Shown one piece after another: positions 54,724 to 64,000 of a stretch of 64,000 nt of DNA (position 1 is its first letter; every line of letters starts with the position of its first letter). The DNA is from Apium graveolens. Its lineage: Eukaryota; Streptophyta; Magnoliopsida; Apiales; Apiaceae. The stretch spans positions 227,437,275 to 227,501,274 of the forward strand of contig NC_133649.1 in the NCBI RefSeq assembly GCF_009905375.1. Reading direction: 5' to 3'. The translations under genes and the position numbers were made by a program. A model generated the notes under the pieces. That model made no database searches and was not told the DNA's origin. It worked only from the letters and a program-made list of their open reading frames with translations.

Positions 54724-56576
54724 ATGAGTAGAAAGGATGTTGGAGTGAAGATCCCACTTCTGGATAAAGATAATTATCATCACTGAAAAGTGAAGGTGCA
54801 ACTTCATCTACTCTTTCAAGATGAAAGATATGTTGACTGCATAGAGAAAGTTCCTCATGTTCCACGTAGAGCTCCAACAGGTGTTGAAGGAGCTATTAGA
54901 AATGAGAAAACAGTTCCAAAGCCAAGGTCAGAATGGACATATGAAGACATTGAGCAAGTTCATAAAGACAAAAAGTCCATGAACATTCGGTTCAATGGTA
55001 TTGATGGAGATATGTTTGATAATGTTATCAACTGCAACACTGCCAAGGAAATTTGGGACCAAATCCAAGTACTATGTGATGGAATTGAGCAAGTTAGAGA
55101 AAATAAGATGCAACTTCTCATACAACAGTATGAACATTTTCATTTTGAAGATGATGAGTCACTGAGTGACATCTTCAATATATTTCAAAACTGCTGAATG
55201 GTTTAAAGTTGTATGGTAGGATCTACCAGACTAAAGACTCTAATCTAAAATTCCTGAGATCTCTTCCAAAAGAATGGAAGCCAATGATAGTCTCTCTCAG
55301 AAATTCTCAAGAGTATAAAGTATTTACTCTAGAGGGACTGTAAGGTATCTTAAAAACCTACGAGCTTGAGATGGAGCAGGATGAGCTATTGGAGAAAGAA
55401 AGGAAGAAAGGTGGACCTGTTGTACTGGTAGCTGAACAAGAGAGAGGAATAGAGTTGAAGGTTGAAGATGCGGAATCTGCACCAAACTCAAGGGTTTGTG
55501 AAGGAAAAGGAAAAAGGCTAATGGCTGAGAATTAAGATTATCCTAGTCAGGATGAAATGGAGGACATAGATGAACATCTGGCTTTTCTATCAAGAAAATT
55601 TGCCATGTCCAAATTCAAAAAGAATTTTGGAGCAACCAAGCCAAACAGAATCATGGTGGATAAGTCAAAATTTAAATGTTTTAAGTGTGGCTTGAGTGGT
55701 CACTTTGCTAATGAATGCAGAAAGCCTAATTCTGAGAAAAGGAGGTTTGAGCTAGTGTATTATAAAAAGAAATATTTTTAAATGCTCAAATAAAAGGAAA
55801 AGTCTTTCTTGACTCAAAAAAAGGATTGGGCAGCTGATGGGGAATATGAAGATGAAGAAACAAGCTATATCAACTTAGCCCTAATGGCCAAATCAGATGA
55901 AGCAGAAGTCAGTTCATCAAACAATCAGGTAATCACTACAAACCTAGCACACCTTTCTAAAGATGAGTGTGATGACGCCATAAATGACATGTCTACAAAA
56001 TTATATAACTTAGGAGTTACACTCAAATCACTCACTAAAAAAAATTATAGAATGAAAGATAATAATCTATTTTTAAGTGAGAGAAATGTTGTGTTAGAAA
56101 CTCAATTTATTGGGTTTGAGAAACTGAAGATAGAGTGCAAGATTGCGAATGATGAACTGACTGAATCTTTGAAGAAAGAGGAAATTTTAAGAAAGCGGCT
56201 TGAACGTGAGCAAGAGGTGATCAAGGCTTGGAAATCATCAAGGAATGTAAGTGCCGAAATTTCTAAAGTTCAAGGAATCGACTCTTTCTATGAAGAAGCC
56301 TGGAAAAAGGATAAGAAGAAACTGGACCCTGTATTGATTGATGGCTTATCAACGGATGTGGAGTCGACGGATAATGAAGCTAATTCGTCGAAAGCTGAAA
56401 ATGAATATCTGTTGAAAGATAAGGATTCACATCCGTCGATAGAAAAAAAGCCAATTAGCAAATCCAAGCTAGCTAAGCTGAATGAGAAATATGGATTAAA
56501 TTCTAAAAACTTTGTTACAGGAAAATCAAGTCGAGTTAAGGAAACCAAGAGAGTAAATGTGGGGCATCTGTCATAA
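54724..56576 (+). pseudogene. gag: Copia A gag, broken
   Basis: MSRKDVGVKIPLLDKDNYHH is followed by TGA (54784) in place of the Trp of the family NYxxW motif, then an open stretch to 55197 (CNTAKEIWDQIQVLC; EYEHF-like QYEHFHFEDDESLSDIF). More stops and shifts follow, then a zinc knuckle CFKCGLSGHFANEC in 55557-55781 and a 255-codon coiled-coil region (55809-56576, LEREQEVIKAWKSSRN). The layout of UBN2 domain, knuckle and long coiled coil is that of SIRE-type Gag. Non-functional. Confidence 0.78.
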
Positions 56577-56661
56577 AGCAGTTGAGTGACAGATTGGAGA
56601 AAATTGAGGTCAAGGCAGATTCTAAAAGGAAGAACAACATGAACGGGAAAGTGGGAATTAT

Positions 56662-57204
56662 TGTTAGGAGCAATTGATGATATCAAGTTGAAACTATCAG
56701 AAGTTCATTTCAGAACTTACATCGACGGATGATGATGACATCGACGGATGTTTATATCGATGGATAAGGACATCGACGGATGTTGATAATCAACGGATAA
56801 GGATATCGACGGATGACGATGTCAACGGATGATGAAATCAGTATTTGTCACATCAGTTGATTTTAGATAAGGAAAAGAAAATAGGAACTCAAGGCGGTGA
56901 AGGACTTTATCTCAGAAGCAATTGTATAGGTTTCCTTGTCATTGATATAATAAGATTCCTTATATATTGTGTAGCTGTGCTCTATATAAAGCACATATTA
57001 GGTTAATGCTATAAGCATTGCGACATTGTTATATCTTTCGCATAACCTAGCAGCTCTCAAGGATATTTATTCATCCTTTCGAGATAGTACGTTTGTAATA
57101 AGTTTTTATCAGTTAATATAAAAAATGTTGATTATGTTTAAGCTTTATCGAATTGATTGTATTAACTGTATTCACCCCCTATATAGTTGATTAAGGGCCT
57201 AACA
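56662..57204 (+). repeat. Copia B 5' LTR (543 bp) with repeated decamer
   Basis: Starts TGTTAGGAGC and ends GGGCCTAACA. Between 56721 and 56830 the word ATCGACGGAT (with G/A and C/T variants) occurs seven times. Confidence 0.8.
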
Positions 57205-57206
57205 AT

Positions 57207-57219
57207 TGGTATCAGAGCT
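57207..57219 (+). other. Primer-binding site, tRNA-iMet (copia B)
   Basis: TGGTATCAGAGCT two bases after the LTR end. Confidence 0.9.
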
Positions 57220-57260
57220 TGTTGTTAACGTACAAACAGTTTAAGATCTAAAAATTAACC

Positions 57261-57945
57261 ATGTCAGACAAAGAAGAAGAAACACAGAATTCGAAGCCAC
57301 AACCCCCAACCGTATCACAGATAAGCAGCAACATGAGTAGGTATAAAGCAATCAAGGTGCCTATCGTGAAGATACATAAATATCCAATGTGGAAAGTCAA
57401 GATGGCCATATGCTTGGAAGCCACAGATCCTGAATATCTAAACTGGATCTATGATGGTCCTCATAGACCAATGAAGGTAGATGTTTCGCTTACAGGAGAA
57501 CCAGAGAAGATGATAGACAAATACAGGAAGGATTACACTCCTGAAGATATCTCATCTATCATGAAGGATGCTAAGGTCAGACACATCTTGCATAACAGTC
57601 TTGATAGTGTTATGTCCAATAAAGTTTTTGGATGTAAGATAACAAAAGAGATATGGGATGCTTTAGAAGTAAAGTGTTAAGATACAACTGCTATCAAGAA
57701 GAACAGGAGGACAATACTTACTCAAGAATATGAGCACTTTGACTCAAGGGACAATGAGTCCTTAACTGAGATCTAAGACAGATTTCAGAAGTTGCTGAAT
57801 GATTTATCCCTTGTCAATAAAGAATATGATTTGGAGGGCTTAAACCTGAAGTTCCTACTTGCTCTCCCTGAAAAATGGGACTTTAAAGTCTTATCAATAA
57901 GGAATAACTATAAACTTAACAACAAACCTCTAGATGAGATCTATG
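57261..57945 (+). pseudogene. gag: Copia B gag fragment (SIRE-like)
   Basis: MSDKEEETQNSKPQPPT, then YPMWKVKMAICLEATDPEYLNWI and KEIWDALEVKC follow the same order as the SIRE-like Gag at 32672-35008. A TAA (57678-57680) follows KC, another stop interrupts DRF (57775-57777), and element C enters after KPLDEIY. Truncated and dead. Confidence 0.82.
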
Positions 57946-59040
57946 TGTTGGGAACCACGGACTTAGGGTGTTACTACGTTTTACGATAAAGATTACGAAA
58001 AGAGGATTACCTTGTTAATGGTTGATTCCACGCTCTTCTATTGTATTCCCAAATTCCCTTGAGCGAAGTGTGGCCTCCGTCTTTTCAAGTTATACTCTCT
58101 TCTTGCTCCTTGGTGGCTACAATATGTTTTCACACAATCCCAAGCAAGAAGAGAATAAGAATATATAAAGGCTACAATAGGGACCATGGATAATTAGGTT
58201 GGGCCTTCTAATTACATCTTGAGCCTAGCCCAATGTAATTAAATATTAATTCAATCCACTAAAGAATTAATATTTGCACTACCTTTCCTAATACCGTAAT
58301 TTAATTAATTCGGTTCCAATATTATTTGCTTATTAAATTCCCCATGTTTAAAATATCATATGTCTATTAATTAAATAAATTACTGATAATTTATTTAATT
58401 AATATCTTTTATCCTTAATCATCCACTCAACCTTTATTTAATTATGCCAGAATAAATTCCACCTGCAGGGTTTCACATAATTAAATCTTTTTGAGCTTTC
58501 AAGGGGACATCATTAACCCGAATATTATCAGGACATGGATTCCTTCAATAAATAATATCCACCATGTATATAATTCCATCACCCAAAATATAATGATATA
58601 ATTCAAAAGAATTATTTCATATGTAAATCAAAGCATGTAAATAATATACACGTGTCAATTACTATTTCCGGATTAAGAACCTAAGCATTAATAATAACAT
58701 AGAATCTTAGTTCTCCTTCTTAATCAGTATTAAGGGAACAATTCTAAATTTGATCCTGTTCAATATACACAAAGTATACTAGTATTATTTATTAGTCAAT
58801 ATAAACTAATCTAAATAATACTACAACCATACCAGTGGATTGTCCAACACCACCTGTGCTATGAACCTTATTATATTATATAACCGTATTTAACAATCTA
58901 ATATTCTGTATCCCATTTGATACTAGATTATTCATAATATATAATATTAGACAACATGTAAACATTCAAATGATTCTCAAATAAACTGGCCAGAAATAAA
59001 TGTACATACTTCAAATAAATATTTTCAGTATACACTAACA
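57946..59040 (-). repeat. Copia C 3' LTR (1095 bp)
   Basis: Plus-strand termini TGTTGGGAACC and ACACTAACA; the polypurine tract follows directly. Confidence 0.82.
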
Positions 59041-59055
59041 ATCTCCCACTTATAC
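59041..59055 (-). other. Copia C polypurine tract
   Basis: Minus strand GTATAAGTGGGAGAT immediately before the LTR. Confidence 0.8.
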
Positions 59056-59110
59056 TCAAAATATTCTATGTGTACATCAGTGTTTATTTAATCCACTATT
59101 ACATAAAAAT

Positions 59111-60776
59111 CTATGTGTCCATCCATCTGACTCCTATCGCTTCCACATGCTTGTCAAAAACCTTGGTTGGCAAGCTCTTTGTTAAAGGATCTGCTCGGTT
59201 GTCTTCTGATGATATGTGAGCCACAACTATATCCCCTCGCTTTACGATTCCTCGTATGAGATGATACTTACGTTCAATATGTTTAGCTGCTTTGTGGTCT
59301 CGCGGTTCCTTTGAATTTGCCACAGCACCAGTGTTATCACAATATACCGTCAAGCTCCTAGGCAAATTAGGTACCACATCTAAGTCCAAAAGGAAGTTCC
59401 TGAACCGTACAGCCTCCTTGGCAGCCTCAGAGGCCGCCACGTACTCGGCCTCCATGGTGGAGTCTGCAATGCATTTCTGCTTTACACTCCTCCATATAAC
59501 GGCTCCACCTCCCAAAGTAAAAACATATCCCGAGGTTGATTTCCTCTTATCCCTATCTAATTGGAAATCTGAATCAGTATATCCCAAAGGAAATAGATCT
59601 GAGGCCTTGTAAATTAACATATACTCCTTAGTCCTTCTCAGGTACTTGAGTATAGTTTTTACTGCACTCCAATGTTCCTGACCTGGGTTCGACTGATATC
59701 TACTAACCATGCCTACAGCAAAGCAGATGTCAGGCCTCCTACATAACATAGCATACATTAAGCTTCCACATGCTGAAGCATAAGGAACTGCTTTCATGCT
59801 CTCTATATCCTTAGGTGTCGAAGGACACTGCTTCTTAGATAGAGCAACTCCATACTTAAAAGGTAAAAAACCTTTCTTGGAGTTCTGCATGTTAAAACGA
59901 GCTAATACTTCATCAATGTAGGGCTCTTGAGATAAAGCCAACATCCTTTTCTTGCGATCCCTTATAACTTTGATCCCAAAGATGTATGCCGCTTCACCTA
60001 AGTCCTTCATGTCAAATTGTTTGAACAACCATGCCTTTACTGATGATAACATCTCAACATTGTTTCCAATGAGTAAAATATCATCTACATATAGTACTAG
60101 AAAAACCACTGCATTACCTTCACTTCTCTTATACATGCACGATTCGCTTGGACTTTGATCAAATCAATATGACTGGACTGCCTGATCAAAACTGAATATT
60201 CCAGTCTCTAGAAGCTTGTTTAAGTCCATAAATAGACCTCTTAAGCTTACATACCAGATGCTCTTGGCCTTCCTTAATAAATCCTTTTGGTTGCTGCATA
60301 TAGATGGTTTCTTCAAGACTTCCATTAAGAAAAGCTGTCTTGACATCCATTTGCCAAATCTCATAATCGAGATGAGCTGCTATAGATAAAAGAATACGGA
60401 TTGACTTAAGCATGACTACCGGTGAAAAGGTTTCCTCATAATCGATACCTTCTTTCTGAGTATACCCTTTCGCAATAAGTCTTGCTTTCCAGGCTTTCAC
60501 CTTTTTATCTAATCCCCTCTTTTTCTTATAGATCCACTTACATCCAATAGGTTTTATACCTTTGGGTGGTTCCACGAGCTCCCATACCTGATTAGAATAT
60601 ATTGATTCTATCTCAGATTCCATCGCCTTTTGCCAAAGATCTGCATCTTTGTCTTGTACTGCCTCTTCATATGTACGGGGATCATCATCATGTTCACCAG
60701 GGATCAAGTCTGAAGACTCTCCCAAAAACATGAATCTATCAGGCTGTTGAACAACCCTCCCACTACGACGAGGCAC
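59111..60776 (-). pseudogene. pol: Copia C reverse transcriptase and RNase H
   Basis: The first part (60776-60186) has [32 protein letters not shown] and [15 protein letters not shown] to [10 protein letters not shown], then a frameshift. The second part (60136-59111) has FLVLYVDDILLIGN with the catalytic DD, SLMYAMLCRRPDI, and RNase H motifs GYTDSDFQ, MEAEY and CDNTGAV, ending in LTKSLPTKVFDKHVEAIGV. A TGA lies in the gap. The enzyme is otherwise well preserved. Confidence 0.86.
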
Positions 60777-63101
60777 TGGTGCGGTATTAGTGACAGGTTG
60801 TACATTATGTTGTGGTTATTCTACTTGTACTACAGCTTCATGGGTATTATTTGTCCCTCCCACTAGTTCCTCTAAAACGACACTACTCATGGGTTTGTGA
60901 TTCATTATATAGTCCTCCTCCAAGAATCTTGCATTGGTGCTAACAATGACATCCCGATTCTTCGGACTATAAAATAAATATCCTTTCGTTCCCATGGGGT
61001 AGCCTACAAATAACTTTACTTCTGTACGAGATTCTAACTTAGTCGCGTTCTTGTTCAGCACATGTGCTGGACAACCCCATATTCGAATATGTCTTAGACT
61101 CGGTTTATCCCCGGTCCACAATTCTAAGGGGGTTTTAGGAACCGACTTAGAAGGTACTAAGTTCAGAAGATAAGCTGTTGTCTCTAAGGCATGTCCCCAA
61201 AACGACTTGGGTAAATCCGAATAACTCATCATCGATCTAACACTCTCTAAAAGAGTCCAGTTCCTTCTCTCTGCTACACGGTTCCGCTGGGGTGTGCCTG
61301 GTGCAGTTAACTGGGTATCTATCCCATTTTCTGATAAATATTCCCTAAATTCTCCAAGCAAGTATTCGCCACCACGATCTGATCGTAGTGACTTGATACT
61401 TTAATTAAGTCGCTTCTCCGTTTTAGCTTTGTACTCTTTAAACTTATCAAAGCACTCAGACTTACGGCGCAACAAATAAACGTACCCATATCTAGAATAA
61501 TCATCAATAAAAGTGACGAAATATTCATAACCACCTCTTGCTTGGATATTCATGGGTCTACATAAATCAGAGTGAACCAATTCTAATACTTGTTTGGCTC
61601 TATTCCCCTTTGCCTTGAAAGGCCTATTAGTCATTTTACCTTCCAAGCAGGATTCACAAACTGGAAATGGCTCCACTGCCAATGAGCTTAAAGGCCCGTC
61701 TACTACCAGTCTTTGAATCCTCCTCAAGTTAATATGACCTAATCTCAAGTGCCAAAGATATGTTTGGTTCAAACTAGAAGGTTCCTTTCTTTTAGTAGAG
61801 TTAGAAGATGTGTTGTTCAATTCCCTAAATTGCAGTTGCAGTGCAGGTTGACTAGGATTAATTATATACAAATTGTCTTGCAATGTACCAGAACATATAA
61901 TTCGTTTATTCATCATAATAGAAACATTATGATCCAAACAAACATTATAACCATCCAAAGCAAGTTTAGAAACCGAAATTAAATTCCTTCTAAAAGAAGG
62001 TACATAAAGACAATTGTTCAAAACCAAAATTCTATCAAAACAAAAAGATAAATGAATAACTCCTACTGCAACTACTGCTACTTTCGTAGCATCTCCCATG
62101 AACACGTATATCTCACCATCTCTAAGAATTCTGGATAGCTGGAACCCCTGCATAGAATTACAAATATGATTAGTGGCTCCTGTATCTACACACCAAGTGC
62201 TCGTAGATATAGCCGCTATAAATGTTTCTGTAACTAGAGAAAGAGACATACCAGTATTGTTTGTCTTCTTAGGAAGAGGACAATCCTGTTTCCAGTGACC
62301 TGACTGTTCGCATCTGAAGCACTTTCCCTTAGGCTTTTTCACACCACCCTGAACTCCCACTGCCTTCACAGCTTTCTGTGTCTGAGCCTTTTTCTTCTTC
62401 TTAATACCTTTCGGCTTAGAGGAAGAACCTTTCTCAGCCACATTCACTTGAACACTCTGCCGAAATAATCCTTCAGCTTCCTGAAATTCTGTCATCAGTT
62501 CCGCGAGACTATACTGCCTCTTGTTCATGTTGTAATTCAAGCGGAACTGCTCAAAACTCTTGGACAAGCTCATAAGGATAATGTCAATCTGGGTTTCCCC
62601 GTCAAGTTCAGCACCAAGGATCTCTATCTCATTCAGATGAGACATCATCTTGAGAACATGATCCCTTACAGGTGTGCCTTCAGCCATCTGAGTGTTCATT
62701 AAAGCCTTTATGGCTACTTGCCTAGCAGCCCTATTCTGATCTCCAAAAAGTTCCTTGAGATTAAAGAGCATATCCGAAGCAGTGGCCATAGACTGATGCT
62801 GATCCTGCAAAACACCCGACATTGCTGCTAGAATGTAACATCGCGACATTTCATCAGCCTTAATCCACCGTTTATAATACTCTTTCTCATCTTCAGGAGC
62901 ATCAACAGCAGGCTGTTCGGGCTTGGGTTCATAAGTGCAAAACTTGTACTCCTCAGCAGTCAACACAATGTCCAAATTTCGTTTCCATTCAATATAGTTA
63001 GGTCCGGTAAGTTTGTTATACTTAAGTATGGTATATAGTGGATTAAAACCCATTTTATCCTGATAATCATGCATAAAAACATCACATAAATAAGGGTGCA
63101 T
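60777..63101 (-). pseudogene. gag-pol: Copia C gag, protease and integrase
   Basis: The capsid region starts near MGFNPLYTILKYNKLTGPNYIEWKRNLDIVL (an earlier methionine at 63101 is possible). A basic linker and zinc knuckle CFRCEQSGHWKQDC follow, then protease (WCVDTGATNHIC), integrase HHCC (HLRLGHIN ... CESCLEGK) and core motifs HSDL and LRSDRGGEY, with the Glu in VAERRN. Stops at 61401-61403 (before SIKSLRSDRGG) and 60816-60818 (CAA to TAA likely). APGTPQRNRVAERRN has Arg where family members usually have Gln and Gly near the catalytic Glu. Confidence 0.86.
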
Positions 63102-64000
63102 TAATTATTAAGATCTATTGATTCCTCTAACAATTATTAAAATTTAATGCACTAACATATAAACACCATAAGCTTCTGGTACGCCACGATGTGTGACATG
63201 TATACCACCTAATTTTGTTTAAATGTTACTTCGGTCCTATTACTAAACAATATACCACGTTGGGGTGGACTATATTATTTTTCATAGCTAAGTGTATACC
63301 ATCATCAAATCTTAAATTATTTGAAATCTATGGAACTTGGTACGCCACGATGGGTGGCATGTATACCTTCCAATATTCGTAATTTTGCCTTGAATAGAAT
63401 ACTTCAATTCAATATTCATCAATGGTTTGATTTCCAGGTAGTGGAGGAGTCACATCGGTCTCGCTTAAAACCCACAGCCTTACAAGTTCGATGAACTCGT
63501 TTTGACAAAATCGCCCCAAATCAGAAATAAAGAAAATCCATATTTTATTCCTTTTAAAATTAATTTAAGAAGCTTGTTCTAGTAATTTCTATAATATTCT
63601 AGACACCATAAATTACATGCCACGATGGGTGACGTATATATAATTTATATTCGTCTTTATGTTAAATTACCTACAACCAATAATGGAGACCATGGGATGT
63701 CATATTAATTCCCTCTCCCACTTAGAATTTTTTATTAAAATTGAGGAATTTTAAAATTAAATGGGGTCCTATGTCATTATAATTATGTCTAATCATGCAT
63801 TCAAAATACACACATAATTTTAGGAACATATAACATTTAATCAAAGCAATAAATAAAATTTATGTCCATGTCGTCCTAATTAAGTTAAACATGCAATTTT
63901 AAAGGAATTACACACATAATTAATGACACACATAATCAATAAATTAAAGCAATAATTAAAAATTTAATGGAAAAAATTAAAATAAATTTTCCACTATTAT
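63102..64000 (-). other. Copia C leader region with repeated hairpin word
   Basis: No gene. Four copies of a word related to GCCACGATGGGTGGCATG lie at 63178-63206, 63252-63273, 63339-63367 and 63614-63638; each can pair GCCAC or CCAC with GTGGC or GTGG. A primer site and the 5' LTR are not recognised before the window edge. Confidence 0.55.

Larger units (their letters stand above)
53630..56661 (+). mobile_element. Copia element A, 5' part (interrupted by B)
   Basis: Begins with a 1033-bp LTR (53630-54662), a tRNA-iMet primer site and a gag region. It is cut at 56661 by the LTR of element B. Its continuation is not in the window because B is itself interrupted by C, which leaves the window. 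Gag features resemble SIRE-type copia. Confidence 0.78.
56662..57945 (+). mobile_element. Copia element B, 5' part (SIRE-like, interrupted by C)
   Basis: A 543-bp LTR (56662-57204), an iMet primer site (57207-57219) and the first 228 or so codons of gag, cut at 57945 by element C. It sits inside element A. The gag start closely resembles that of the SIRE-like element at 22392-35680. Confidence 0.8.
57946..64000 (-). mobile_element. Copia element C (minus), runs off right edge
   Basis: The 3' LTR (57946-59040) lies at left; then on the minus strand come RNase H, RT, integrase, protease, gag and a leader region up to the window edge. The polypurine tract is at 59041-59055. The insertion point is inside gag of B; the duplication would be CTATG (57941-57945), partner not visible. 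I do not assign a lineage. Three interruptions of pol were seen. Confidence 0.85.

Noticed and set aside
56721..56830. CRISPR-like regular repeat in the LTR of copia B
   Set aside because: Repeats are 10 bp with irregular 5-14 bp gaps, in a plant LTR, with no cas genes; it is a short-word array.

Overview
The window reads as a eudicot plant nuclear genome, possibly an asterid (weak inference). It is AT-rich, has GT-AG introns, long 3' regions and Stowaway-type MITEs, and is mostly nested retrotransposons of plant lineages: Athila-like and Tekay-like Ty3/gypsy, SIRE-like and other Ty1/copia, an RNase-H-bearing L1 LINE, and a large non-coding LTR derivative (LARD-like). Only one host gene looks intact.

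Layout. 1-13853 holds two Athila-like pieces in head-to-head orientation. The left piece (minus) carries RT start, protease, gag, a tRNA-Asp primer site and a 5'-truncated LTR. The right piece (plus) carries gag, pol, a downstream ORF in the env position and a complete 3' LTR. Their shared parts form an inverted repeat with ~3 kb of each arm visible. The right LTR ends inside the RNase H region of a Tekay-like chromovirus, whose 3' half (RNase H, integrase, chromodomain, LTR) fills 13854-17963. 18953-19560 is a small two-exon gene for a secreted peptide with twelve cysteines. A Stowaway MITE and AT-rich spacer follow. 22392-35680 is a complete 13.3 kb SIRE-like copia element (minus, CAATA target duplication, ~1% LTR divergence) with a very long accessory reading frame 3' of pol.

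35848-43200 is a dead 2-oxoglutarate-dependent dioxygenase gene. Its last intron holds a Stowaway-like MITE, and that MITE's end was hit by a 5.9 kb LTR element (37008-42937, GGTAG target duplication). The LTRs of this element differ at about 3 of 718 positions, yet its interior has no credible protein gene. Instead the interior is a chain of local hairpins, and where a tRNA primer site should lie it has a 13-nt stretch complementary to its own LTR. I regard this element as the most unusual object here. 43201-47480 is MITE-rich spacer with one possible minus-strand terminal exon. 47497-52882 is a full-length but dead LINE between 16-bp target duplications. 53630-64000 is a three-deep copia nest: A (plus), interrupted by B (plus, SIRE-like gag), interrupted by C (minus, gag to RNase H, runs off the right edge).

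The elements do not form a pathway together; the window records successive insertions. Most premature stops whose ancestral codon can be inferred are C-to-T or G-to-A changes, as expected for methylated, silenced repeats. All comparisons were made by eye; family names rest on recognised motifs, not on searches.
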